DNA from: Morchella semilibera
Taxonomy: Eukaryota; Ascomycota; Pezizomycetes; Pezizales; Morchellaceae
NCBI GenBank assembly: GCA_009192285.1
Contig: WBVU01000005.1
Coordinates: forward strand, 2,746,731 to 2,810,730
Length of the DNA: 64,000 bases
Direction: 5' to 3'
Shown here: piece by piece, positions 49,998-61,068 of the stretch
How the letters are laid out: every line of letters begins with the position of its first letter
How positions within the stretch are numbered: position 1 is the stretch's first letter
The notes under the pieces: generated by a model
Told to the model about the DNA's origin: nothing
The model's input: the letters and a program-made list of their open reading frames with translations, nothing else
Databases searched by the model: none
Position numbers and translations under genes: made by a program

Positions 49998-51094
49998 CTA
50001 TAAACGACTCTTCCCTTCCTCCGGGACGCTCACCACCACCTTCCCCCACGTTTCTCTCCCCCCCAATGCTTCCAGTGCATTCCCTACACTTTCCAGCCCT
50101 ACAAATTCCTTCTCATAAACCGTTGGCTTAAACTTCCCCTCCTGTACGAGCTTAAATACCCCCTCCCATACCTTCTCCACCGTCCCCTCCGCTCTCTCCT
50201 TCTCCGCATACATCCCCCAATGGATCCCTACTAGACTGACATTCTTTAACAACACCCGGTTCATTGCAACCTTTTCAATCACACCCCCTGCGAAGCCCAC
50301 CACAAGTACCCTTCCGTTCCAGGCAGTACACTTCAGGGACGCCTCAACCATCCCCACTGGGTCATATACTACGTCCACTCCTCGCCCCCCTGTTAGCTCC
50401 AGTACCCGCTTACTCCACCCGGCATCCCTGTAGTCAATGCCGTGGTCCGCCCCGAACCTCCGACACACATCCAGCTTCGCCGCTGTGCCTGCCGTCGCAA
50501 TCACTGTCGCGCCCACAGCCTTCGCGATCTGGATCGCGGCCAGACCGACGCCGCCCGCGCCCGCATGCACCAACACCGTCTCGCCGGGTACCAATCGCGC
50601 GCGGAGCAGTAGCGCTGCATAGGACGTTGGCACGGTAACGTATAGCCCCGCGGCCTCCTCAAAGCTCCAGCCTTCAGGAACCGGGTAAAGGACCTCTTCC
50701 TTCGCGGTGATGAGTGTTGCGTAGGCGCCCTGCTTCGCGCCAAAGACGCGAGTGCCGACGGGGAACTTGGCTGAAGGCGGGGCACGCAGGACTACGCCGG
50801 CGAACTCCATTCCGGATACCCAGGGGAAGGTGGGTTGCTGCTGGAAGGTCAGAAACTACAAACATAGTGGGAGAGAGGCACCAACGTGCTGGTATTTGCC
50901 CCGGATTTGGAGAAGGTCAAAGAAGTTAGTGGCGGCGGCGCGGATCGAGATGAGATATTCGCCGGCGGCCGGTACGGGATCTGGGAGGGTCATGACAGTG
51001 AGGTCGGAGGGGCCCTAGAAGGATATTAGCGTAATTGAGGAGAGGGGGGGGGGCTGCTGGCCTTGACGTAGGAGCTTAGCTGGATTCCCTTCAT
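49998..51094 (-). CDS. Quinone oxidoreductase / zeta-crystallin-like MDR enzyme
   Basis: A medium-chain dehydrogenase/reductase of the NADPH:quinone reductase group, probably cytosolic. Exons 51094-51062, 51014-50886 and 50840-49998 encode 334 residues. The GroES-like N-terminal half contains GPSDLTVMTLPDPVPAAGEY, NFFDLLQIRGKYQ, FPWVSGMEFAGVV and PVGTRVFGAKQGAYA. The nucleotide-binding half has VLVHAGAGGVGLAAIQIAK (AxxGxxG-type) and GRGVDVVYDPVG, then GRVLVVGFAGG. No zinc-ligand pattern is present, in line with the quinone reductase branch. Intron 1 (51061-51015) seems to begin with GC rather than GT: AAG|GCCAGC joins VK to GPSDL. Intron 2 uses GTTGGT and TTCCAG. The third exon is GC-rich compared with its surroundings. 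Confidence 0.9.
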
Positions 51095-52229
51095 CTTGTA
51101 GGAGGTATCGAGTAGTAGGTATAGGTATGTGCTTCTCTTTTATGGTCTCTTAATTCTCAATTGAACAGTGACGGTGATAGAAAGCTCGTTGGCTACTGAT
51201 ATATAAAGAGGAAGGAAGCTCTGAAACCCGGGGAATCTGGGGGAGCGACAGCCTCGGTTAGTGCGGGCATAGTAACTTCCTATTTCGTGCACGCATTATC
51301 ACATTCGACCGAGGTGTGTACTGATTATCAGATAAGATTGTTGCAACCACAAGGGGTAATGATTTGCGGTCGGAAATGATTGTGGAGTAAACGAAAAGGG
51401 ACAGTGTCCTAGGTGTTTTATATGGCCGGGTTGGTTTGAGTCTTGAAATTTCTGGGTACTAACTTAGTACGTAGTTGACCTCTGACTACCGTTCTGCCAA
51501 GAGCCCATACAAATAGATCTAAAGGACAAAAAAAGGAAAAAAAAATCAATTTCATAACTACGCTAAAACTACCCCACTCTAGAAACTCTATATTGTATGT
51601 ACTCTTACCTTGCTCACCACCAGTGCTATCACTATTAGTAGTAGAATAGCAAACTAAATGCCCGAAGAACAATTTAAAGCTAGCTTTGCTTGCGCTGGGT
51701 CGCCCCACCCCCCTACCCCAGCAGCTAAAACCACCGCAAGCCCCTCAAACGAGAGACCATGTCACCCTCTACCAGCAGTCACGCAATACATATAGTACTA
51801 AAAGGGTATGTAATGGGTATTGTATAAATACGGTATCGTGGAGGACTTGTGGATTAAACCATAATTTTAGTCATTTATACAGTAGTAATGCCGTGGTGAT
51901 ACCGTAGTGTCATGGTATTCTGATAGATTAGGTACTGGTGGAATTATACTCATACGAACACTTTATTTAGTAATTGTGAATCTTACTAGCGTTGCATCCA
52001 GCGATAATACAGTACATGTAGTTATCTCGAACCCGTCTCAAGGAACTACGTAGCGTATAGCGGGTAAATTCATCGACAACCTTCCCCACCCTTCTCTTCC
52101 CCCGGGCCTCGGGGTTTTTCATTGTGGATATTTAAATGTACTCATATGAGCACCTTATTGCCCTAGGCCTTTTTACCACACATTAACGAGTATCTCAAAG
52201 AAAAGGATAGCGGGTAAACCCGTCCAGAC

Positions 52230-52608
52230 TAGTGTGGTCCATGAGCCGAGCCGGCCCGAGCTCTGGGCCCGAGCTTTCGGCTCATTGGGGGCGAGTCTTG
52301 TCCATCAGCGAACCCGAGCCGGCCTTAATTACATGTGTTATGTTAGGCCCTAAGAGCTATGAAATAGGCAAAAAGGGCAATTTTACCTACCTCAATGCTC
52401 AACTAAATAGTTTACTCTTTTGAGGGTATTCTACCATGTCGAAATCAAGCCTCTATCTGCCGTTTTGCTAAGTTAGGTGAGAAGATAACCTGTTTTCTTA
52501 ATCATTGACCACCGGCTCGACCTAGCTAACGAGCCTCTGACTCCTGTGGGCCGAGCCAGCTCGAGCCTATAGGTCGGGTTGACTCGAGCCGGCTCATGGA
52601 CCACACTA
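52230..52608. mobile_element. Non-autonomous hAT-like element with 8-bp target duplication
   Basis: GTCCAGAC is found exactly at 52222-52229 and 52609-52616. Between them the 379-bp element begins TAGTGTGGTCCATGAGCCG and ends with CGGCTCATGGACCACACTA, a perfect 19-bp inverted repeat. Sub-terminal regions are rich in GAGCC/CGAGC repeats on both sides. Eight-base duplications and TAG-starting ends fit the hAT superfamily. The interior has no transposase frame. Confidence 0.9.
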
Positions 52609-53483
52609 GTCCAGACGGTTTTCCGGGTTCCGGGTTTCTGGAATTTTTTGAACTATCCCATCACCCGTAGCAGAGGGCTTTGAAGCCCTCGCCAGTAGCC
52701 GATGGTGCCTGGCTCTCAACCGTATATTCTCAGATCGACCTCAGGACTCATCAACATAATTTTTAATGCGTGGAGCCCAGGCTTGTATCGTTTCATGAGC
52801 GGTGGGTTGCAGGAGGGCTGTAGTCAAAGGATCAAAACCAAGCTACGAGCCATGGGATACTCATTGCATACCGACAGTACAGTACCCTATATATTGTTCT
52901 TTCCACCTTTATCATCAATACTTATAGCGGGTGTATCCTGTGTCTATTCAGGATCATCCAGGAAGATGGATACGAAAAAAGAGAACGAAAAAAAACATAA
53001 CGGACTAATCCGTCCCCGTGGGTTTTGGGGTTCCAGATTCTCCTATAAATGGTGAGTTGTATAAACATAGCGGCTACGTACGTACGTACGGGGGTTTGTT
53101 AGATTTTTTCTTTCACTGTGGTGAAATTTATAAACCACGGACCGGGCACCCCGGCTGGCAACAGACACCGCCAGGCTATCCCCGTCCAATTTTGCGGGAC
53201 ATGTGTAAATACATGCGTGGGTTGTACCCATCCCGGCCAACACCCTCTCCTACGGCCAGCGTTAACAGCCCTCTCAGACGGATCTATCCTAACTTATACA
53301 GTCTTCCCTTCAGATTTTTTTTGCGTTTTTTTTTTTTTTGCGTTTTGGTGAATTATATAGGGGGAGCTGGTTAAGGAAATTAGAGCGGCCATGGGGTTCT
53401 CAGATTGGAGGGGTGGGGGATTAAAGTACTGGGTAGGTTTAGAAATCATGTCCTACCACTCTACGCATCCGTGGTTGCAACGT

Positions 53484-53615
53484 CAGTCGTCCGCTATAAC
53501 GAATGCCAAAAAAGCCACAAATTTGCTAACGGGTTTCGGCAATCCGAATCCAAATTTCACATAGAAACCTGCCTGCTATAGCGAATAATCTGTTCGTTAT
53601 ATCGGCGGACGACTG
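53484..53615. mobile_element. Pogo/Fot-like MITE C (132 bp)
   Basis: The left end CAGTCGTCCGCTATAACGAA and the right end, reverse-complemented, CAGTCGTCCGCCGATATAAC then GAA match apart from a 2-3 base gap. TA follows on the right (53616-53617); the left flank is GT, perhaps a mutated TA. The ends resemble those of MITE B (CTATAACG). Confidence 0.85.
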
Positions 53616-53843
53616 TATATGTAGTCGCTGTTTAGCTAGAGTACAGGCTTACCCATTTGTAGTTGCAGCCGACAGATGTGGCTGCACACGAATAACGCTG
53701 TACGTGCATACCATGGTCACCCCGTTTAAACTATGGTCCCGGAGGTCTTAAATCCGGTCCGGTGGGAGGGAGCGGGGGACGGGTCTCTTACTGTGCTCAC
53801 AAACTCACGCACGCTCCCCGGGGGAGGAAGGTAGTTACGATAT

Positions 53844-53954
53844 ATAGAGCGGTGGAGGGTCGGGCGAGAGGGAGGGTATGTCGAGGCTTGGCAGTTTTTT
53901 ACTAGAATTCCCATTCGTGAGCCAAGCCCCGCCATACCCTCTCCACCGCTCTAT
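53844..53954. repeat. Long imperfect hairpin
   Basis: ATAGAGCGGTGGAG on the left pairs perfectly with CTCCACCGCTCTAT on the right. Further in, AGGGTATGTCGAGGCTTGGC pairs with GCCAAGCCCCGCCATACCCT at 18 of 20 positions. The left arm has an extra 15-16 nt bulge. The loop is about 28 nt. It is either a small transposon or a structured-RNA locus. Confidence 0.75.
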
Positions 53955-55881
53955 GATGATGGTGTCATATAAATTGCAAATCAAGGCTTTGATGTGAGGG
54001 TTAGGGTTACGGTGGAATATGTATATGTGTCTCCGGCCGATACGGGGGGTTATTTAGGTGAAATGGGCACTTGATATAATGATAAATGCTCTATGAGAAT
54101 ATATCCCGAGATATTTTTTGTATCTTTATAGCGAGACTGTGCTGTATTTAGGGCCGTAGGATTAAATATTAAAGGTGCAGCCTATCTCGTAGAGGGCTCA
54201 GGTACGCCTGGGGGGATATTTTTGTTATGTGGGTAGTGGTTTTTCTGCTAGATCAGATCAGTTCTAAAGTAGAGATCCATGGTGAACCTCCAGGGTGGCT
54301 GTGTTGTAGCCGTTTGTGCTATTTGGTGGCTGTTCGGAGAGGTAGAGCTAGTGGTAGAGGTATTTTAGCGATGACCACAAATATAAATGATCGCAAACGT
54401 TGCACGCAGAGCTGAGAACCTTAAGATGGGTGGTTACTTCCTAGATGGCTGGATTTGTAGTGGCCCACGTGGATGGGGTTTGGGTTGCCCTAGTCTCAGT
54501 ACATGCATGTAGTCCTGATAGGCTTCTAGATCTATTATATATATGTATGTATGTATATATAAAGTATATACACTTAATATTCACGCGGATTCTATTCGCT
54601 AGTTGATCTCCGGGCTTTGGGGCGAAACAGGGTCATGCAAGGGTGTGTTTGAAGGGGTAGAGACAGTAGATTATATCTTCAAGCTTATCTTGCTAAGATC
54701 TGGGATCTAGGGGATGCCATCAGATGAGATGGGATGGAATGGGATGAGATTTAATATAAGTTGGCGAAGGGGGGGGGGGTGGTCAAGGCAATATAGGGTG
54801 TTTGGGGCCTGGAGGATATAAGTTGGTGGTCGCCCCCCTTCATTATATCAGTTGCCAGTTGCTATACAATTCAATTGGAAGTCTACTCTAAACACACGGT
54901 CTACGAATTACTGCGGCCCACGTATTCGCCGCACCCATATCACACGTCATGTTGCATGTCTACATACTCTGCTTGCACCCCCGGAATGCCCAGTCAAGCT
55001 CCGCTATGAGAAAGACGACTATGTAAGGGATTCATCGATATTGGTTAGAATTCTGCGCTGGGAAGGTTGTTTTTGTCGTTGGGTCGTTAATGGCCAGTAA
55101 CTAAATCTAGATACATACACTAACCAGCTCTGGTTAAAAAGGAATGGATCCTATGGTGGTGCAACAGTGACGTTACCGGTTTTCTTCTTCTTCTCTGTCC
55201 CTCCCTGGTGGTGAAGCGTTCTTGCAGCATGCAACTTAATGGTTATCATCATCATAGGGGTAATGATGCACAAAACCTGGAGGGGGTTTGTCTAAGTTTG
55301 CTTGCTTGTAGTCGGTCGTCAATCGATATCCTGTCCCAACCCAGCACACTGGGAAGGGAGGCGCGGTTGTAGATGCAAGTATATAGCAGATAAAAAATCT
55401 TGACCAGGCGTAGGGCAGAGGCAGAGCTGAGCTGCCCATGCAGGTACCGATGGTGATGACAATGGTGATGCAATGGGTGCCGTGCTGCATCCATAGTAGG
55501 TACATATGTACATGTATGTATATCGAATAGAACGAAGGGATGTTTGTATATTCTATCGTAGCTGGATGAGGAGCTTTTGCCAGGTACATGTAAGTACATG
55601 CTTTCTTTGTTCTTTCCTTTAACCTCTCCCACACCCCCACACTCCTTCACTACATGTATTCTCCCTTCCCTCTTCCCTTCCTTAATTTACCCTCCTATCC
55701 TATCATTCAGAGAGCTGGAAGCCAAGAAACCTACATAGAAGCCAATAACCTCTAGCGTCAGATTACGGTTGTTTGCGGTCCGTCTGCAAATTCTGTCTTT
55801 AGACCAACTCTGGTTCAAATCGTTCTTCTCTCTCTACCTTATACACTGCACACATAAAAATACATCCTACATCTATCAACG

Positions 55882-56798
55882 ATGCGTTCCACTTATACAC
55901 TAACTTTCCTACTCCTGCTACTCCTTACAGTCGCAAGCTCAGTCCCCGCCCCCGAGAACATAGCAGACAAGGGGACTGATATCGTCGAGTCCACCCCCAC
56001 AACGTCACAAAACGACGTATCCTATTTAGTCGAGAGTGACACCCAGAGCGTCGAAGTAGATCTTACTCCCGAAGCCATCAAGTACCTCTCAAAACGTAAA
56101 GGTGGTGGAGGTGGGGGTGGAGGTCGCGGCGGGGGTGGCCGCGGTGGGGGAGGTAGTGGGGGTAGCAGTGGTGGCCGCGGAGTCGGCGGGTAATCCTCCC
56201 CCCCCCTCCCTCTTGGGATCAAAATTTGGCCCCTCCCGCTAACACCCCACCTAGCCGCCTCAACAATGCCGGTGGACGTACGACCACTGGTTCTGGCACC
56301 CCTAAAACCTTTAGTGGCTTCTACTACGGTGGTGCTGGCGTCCCATTCACCAGCGGCCGGCGCACTCCCAGCGGCATTCTCCCCCTCTTCGTCGCCCTCT
56401 CTGCCGTATCCCTCTTCTTTACTGGCGCCTGGCTATATAGCGGTATCTACTCATATAGATATGACAACCCCGTGGTGTACCAAAATGCCACAAGCAACGC
56501 GAACACGACACTGCCGGTGCTGTGTTTGTGCCAGGAGTACTCGGTGTGCGGGTGCGACGAGAACCACGATAAGGCGTTTATAGATGCGATGGTAGCCAAT
56601 GCAACGGCGAGTGCGAACGGGTCCGTGAGTAGGCTGGTGGACGTCAATGGAACAAGAACATTGGTGGTGAATGGCACATTGGAGAATGGGACGACGGCGG
56701 ATGGCGGGACAGAGGTTGTGTCCGGGGCGGACGCGATGCAGGGGGCGGGGATGCTGATGTTGGCGGTGGTAGTGGGGACGGGTGTTTTGCTATTATAG
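55882..56798 (+). CDS. Secreted glycine-rich GPI-anchor candidate (DUF7732-like)
   Basis: Two exons, 55882-56189 and 56255-56798, encode 283 residues. MRSTYTLTFLLLLLLTVASS is a clear signal peptide. A low-complexity block of Gly with Arg and Ser follows at about residues 75-105. Then come GSGTPKTFSGFYYGGAGVPF, a hydrophobic segment (ILPLFVALSAVSLFFTGAWL) and a Cys motif LCLCQEYSVCGCDEN. Many N-glycosylation sites lie near 175-255 (NATSNANTT, NGTRT, NGTLENGTT). The hydrophobic C-terminus LMLAVVVGTGVLLL suits a GPI signal. I recall similar fungal proteins listed under an uncharacterised domain (DUF7732, number from memory). The intron has donor GTAATC and acceptor CCTAG in phase 2. The internal hydrophobic segment is also compatible with a membrane helix. 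Confidence 0.85.
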
Positions 56799-57984
56799 GC
56801 TGGTTTCCTCCCTTTCAGGTGCGCAGGTTCTGGCGCCGGAGAGTTTTCTCTCTTTCATTCATTTCATTTGCTTTGTTTGCTTTGCTCGTATCCAAAAAAT
56901 GAAGGCCATATGGGGCTAGGCAGGCTGCACGGCCAGCTAACTCTCTTATTTATAATGTTTTTTCTTCAACATAGTTCCACCCCTACCCCCTCTCCAGTGC
57001 TTTCCCTATTGCATGTTCGGTGGGTCGGGTTAGTTGGTAGATGGCGGAGGTAGTGAACGGATATCCTTCATTATCCATCCCACAGCTTTCTATACTTTCT
57101 ATCCCTTTGCTCCATTCTGGACAATTACTTACTCTGCAAGACGGTGGTGCTCTGGGGGCGTGTACAGTACATGCAGTGCAGCTAATAGTAGTACGTAGTA
57201 ATGTAGCCACTAGAGTAAGACTAGAGCTTTCTAATAAAGATTCATGGCTATAATTGGGTATGCGGGCGTCTGTGCATGCTACTACTACCTATAATCTTAG
57301 TGGTTGGGACCGATTGGATGGTTTGGAGTTGCACGGTTGGCCGGGTACTTAAGTATATGAGTATATGTAATGTGGTGGGTACGGAACAAGGCGAGACCTG
57401 GGGAGCACAGAAATGGGGCTCGAAAGGGACAGGACCCTAGCCACCCAAGACTAAACTTCTGGCCCACTGCAAAGAGTAGGAACTGGAGGTTTAGGACTGT
57501 GAGCATATATATATATATATATGTAGCTATAGATCTAGTATGTACTATACTAGACCTGATGTTCTACCCGAGTGGGGCCCTGTGCCCTACCTGTAGGTGT
57601 GGAGTTGTGGAGTAGTATGTCCGCCAACTTGCCCGCGAAGACCTCACCTATTACTACGTAGCCACAAACCCCAACCCCACCATCCCGTCCCCCGCGGGTA
57701 CACTCCGTCACGCACCCAAACGGGAAGAAAGAAAAAGAAGCCTACGTAGCCAGCCGCACACATTCACATTCATTAGCAGTCATCGCTTCTCCTCGAATCT
57801 CTCCCTCCTTCTCTTCTTCTCCTTCTTCATCGTCATCTTCACAAACTCTCACTCGGTACCCCCCTGGCTTGTTGTTGTCTAGCCAACCAACCAAACAAAA
57901 AATCAAAAACGCCCTGCGAGTGAGAACTTGTGATCGACCACCCGAGGAAGAAGCAACAAAAGCTAAAAAAACAAAAAGAGAAAA
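56799..57984. other. Interval upstream of the 57985 gene
   Basis: About 1.2 kb without a supported gene. A T-rich 3' flank is followed by AT repeat 57505-57522. From about 57740 the plus strand is rich in C and T, then A-rich just before the ATG, fitting a fungal leader. Confidence 0.45.
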
Positions 57985-59025
57985 ATGGCTGAGAGTGATG
58001 ACGGGAAAAAGGATTGTGGGGCTTCTTCGTCTCCGGTTCTGGGCCCAGTAAGGGTTGGGAGGAATAGGGAGAGGTGGATCCCCTATATGGACATTATGGG
58101 ATATCGCACGACTTACCTTTTCCCTATTGCTTCTGATGATGGTGATGGAAGCTCTGATGGGTGCTCTCATGATGAGACCCCTGATGAGGGGAGTGGAGAT
58201 GGGGATGGGGATGGTGGGTCAATGGGGTCGAAGGATGGTACCGAAGATAAACCGGAAGAAAACGGTGAACCAAACGAAGGTGCAGCACCGGAACCAACCA
58301 AGGAAGGCACTATCACTCATCCTAACGAGGTGGACCAAAACCTTGAGTTGGGCGAAGACTCCGCAGTCGAGCAACCCCCCACTATCCCGGAGCCAGCACC
58401 GGAGGTCCCATCAGCATCCACCGGGCAGCCGGAGCCAGAAACTCAAAGCAGCTCGCCTGTATCTTTCTACTCACCTGCGGTCCAGGCCCGCCGCGACCTC
58501 AACCAGACACCCTCCGTATTCCCGCCTCCCGGGTCCAACCAGGCATCGAGCTCACCAGTTGCTTTCTACGCACGGAGCAGCTCCCCACCTAATTATGTTA
58601 CCTCCAGTAGTGTAAGCCCGTCTTTGGAGGACCCGTTTGTGTCTCCGAGGCTGGCTAGGTACTTGCTTACTAGGCCCCCTATCGATAGGCTTCCCTATGG
58701 TCTGCCCGGTGGTAGTGTTTCGGCACCTCAGCTTGCACACGGAAACGGTGAGACTGCCACAGCCAGTAGCCCTCCGTATAGCCCTCCAGGTGCTAGCAGC
58801 CCGCCATATAGTCCTCCAGGGGCCACCCCACCGGCGGAACTTCCCGAACTTGAAAATTTCAACGGTAGCACTTCTGAGGCTATGGGATCCGGCTACCCGA
58901 GTAGTCCACCGGTTGCATACGAAGCCGACTCCGAGGTGGAGCTTCCACAGGCGGCCGTGGGGGCGGGGATGAAGAGGTCCTGTGGAGAGGAGTATGGCGG
59001 CAAGGGAAAAATGAGGAGGTTTTAG
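57985..59025 (+). CDS. Predicted disordered Ser/Pro-rich protein, function unknown
   Basis: A single uninterrupted frame of 346 residues starts at an ATG in a good context (AAAAATGGC). Residues about 45-80 are Asp/Gly/Ser-rich; 80-150 are acidic with many Pro and Glu; 150-200 hold SPVSFYSP and SSPVAFYARSSSP repeats; 255-285 have SSPPYSPPGA twice in tandem. A basic end (MKRSCGEEYGGKGKMRRF) could be a nuclear localisation signal. I recognise no family. The codon pattern and low stop frequency over 1 kb support a gene; splicing near the 5' end cannot be excluded. SPPY-type repeats recall kinase-docking or CTD-like segments, but that is speculation. Confidence 0.65.
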   Translation: MAESDDGKKDCGASSSPVLGPVRVGRNRERWIPYMDIMGYRTTYLFPIASDDGDGSSDGCSHDETPDEGSGDGDGDGGSMGSKDGTEDKPEENGEPNEGAAPEPTKEGTITHPNEVDQNLELGEDSAVEQPPTIPEPAPEVPSASTGQPEPETQSSSPVSFYSPAVQARRDLNQTPSVFPPPGSNQASSSPVAFYARSSSPPNYVTSSSVSPSLEDPFVSPRLARYLLTRPPIDRLPYGLPGGSVSAPQLAHGNGETATASSPPYSPPGASSPPYSPPGATPPAELPELENFNGSTSEAMGSGYPSSPPVAYEADSEVELPQAAVGAGMKRSCGEEYGGKGKMRRF

Positions 59026-61068
59026 TATGTGTCTAGTGTGTGTGAATACATGTGGGGGGCAAGATATCCACGAGCCGTTTCGGTTTCTTTTTCTTTCTTT
59101 CTTTCTCTTGATGATTGTGAGGGTTCTGCATAGTGTTCGTATTTAGATATGGGGGTGGTATATGTAGGACCCGATTTCTCTCTTTCTTTCTTTTGTTTTC
59201 TTTTGTTTTCTTTCTTCCTTTTTGTGGGGCTAGCTAGGGAGTATGACTGGGAAGGGAGGGGGGAACGCTCTGGAACCTCGAGGCTTCTGGTATCAGTCGT
59301 TATACTCTTGCTGGATACCGCCCTATCCACACATATACATTTCTGCGCTGGTATTGATGTACTAGACTGTTGTTTGTAGATGTGGGAAAAAGCTTTACTT
59401 TGCTGCTTGATTTACCAAAACATGTACGTATATGAGAAAAGCCTTTGTACTGCAATAGGATTTGTTGGTTGACTGATTGGGGGGGGGGGGTCACTGTTTG
59501 ATACGAAGGGTCAAAGTAAGATGATGTATCGAAGAACAGAAAAAAAAGGGGGGAGGGCAAGAGAACTGGCTATATATCCAGTTGCGTGGCTGTCCTTTAT
59601 TCCTTGCATCTCAACTATGGCACTGCTGACATCACCGTACTGCTATCCCAGAGACATGAATAGTAATCAACTGCCCCATCATTCATGGCTGCCCGTTTCC
59701 ATCTGCTCCGCCCCCAAACAATGTACCTTTGGCGTTCGGGTGTCCTGTACGCACATAACCATGACATCACTACAGCGGTGGGTACATGTAGTAGGTCTTC
59801 GGACGGCCTGGCCATGGTTTTGTCTGGAAACGCGTATTCTGGTGGCGTTCCGTCCGATGGCTTATTCACTACCCACGGCCACCGCTGTACCCCATGGACA
59901 AGGAAATATATTCCCCCAAGCTGAGGAAGCATTGGGTTAAGGGGGGTGGATCAGACACGCACGCCACCGCTGCCATAGGCCCTGGGACCATACTAGCTGG
60001 TCGAGGTGACTAGCTGGGTGGATGTCTCCCGGTGCCAACAACTATGCGTAAGGGTGTAGTTGCTCGGGCAGACCGATCTATTTGTTACCTTTACGAACTA
60101 AGAACGGGTGATTATTTCATTTTCATTGTTTGTCTTTATTTTCACTTTGCAGACAAGAGGAGATGTGGGGGTGCGGTACGGTACGGCGTTAATTGGGGGG
60201 AATACATTTTAGTTACGGCGGCCCGAACGGTGTACTCAGGTTATAATCCTGAAGCGCGAACCCAAGGCTTGAGCCATGCACGTCATTTGGCATGACAACT
60301 CGACCTTTCTCATGGGGGCTTCGTGTCCTACATGCCCGGGCAGTAATGAGTCACGGTATAACCATGCGGTTGAGAACGTCGAAGATATACCGGTTTCTGG
60401 GACGGATTTGTTCGTGCCGACCCGCCTGCGGGACTGATCAGCGGTACGATCGGGCCCGGGCCGGGTTCCGAGAGGTACGATAACTACTTCTTATGGCTAT
60501 AGTTCACTATCCAGTGGCGGCGGGCGTTACGTACTATGGGACTATATAAAAACCCCAATTATGGTTCACAATTACTCACTCGATTTCAGGCCGCCACAGA
60601 CCGCCACAGACAGGGCGCCTCACAAAATGCCCACTAGTACTTTTACAGGCACCCACGGGGTGAAGGCGGATCCTGTCTGGTCAGGGATCTGAAGCCAATA
60701 ATAGAGCTAGGTTATGGACGCCAAGGGCAAACTACCGCAAACAAAAAACCATCAGGCAGGGCCCACTATCAGTAGTGAGCGACTGTAGTTACTAGTGGCC
60801 TAGTACTGGCAATGATCGATTTTGCCACTTTCTTTGGGACAAGGTCAATACCATGATTTTTTGATGTCTGGGGCGATACCAACCCCATGATTCATAACTC
60901 ACAGACGATCCCTCCAATATTACTCGTCCATCCCACTCTTAGAACCTGCCGTGTAACACACCAACACGGATAAAGATCCGCGCCAGTAGGAACATGGGCG
61001 ACGATCCTGCTTGTTTATAAGATGGACGCCTAAAGCAATCCATCCCCGCAGTCCACAAACAAACAACA
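59026..61068. other. 2.0 kb interval before the DNA glycosylase gene
   Basis: Open frames of about 100-140 codons on both strands near 59521-59940 overlap and resemble nothing known. A G11 run is near 59480, and CCGCCACAGA is repeated in tandem at about 60591-60612. One TACATGTA (59783). No supported gene. Confidence 0.4.

Larger units (their letters stand above)
51095..55881. other. 4.8 kb interval with transposon relics
   Basis: Contains a hAT-like element (52230-52608), a pogo-like MITE (53484-53615), a long imperfect hairpin (53844-53954), telomere-like GGGTTAGGGTTA at about 53998-54009, a TATG/TATA tract near 54535-54565 and four TACATGTA sites, three of them clustered at 55509-55658. 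No gene is supported. The final 200 bases before 55882 are C/T/A-rich and look like a leader. Confidence 0.45.

Noticed and set aside
58048-58176. Possible intron near the start of the 57985 gene (donor GTAAGG)
   Set aside because: The donor is good, but the likely acceptor at 58151 is out of phase and leads to a stop; the in-phase AG at 58176 has a poor context. The unspliced frame was kept.
59521-59940. 139-codon frame (plus) overlapping a 105-codon frame (minus)
   Set aside because: Neither resembles a known family, codon use is random-looking, and both strands are open to a similar degree.
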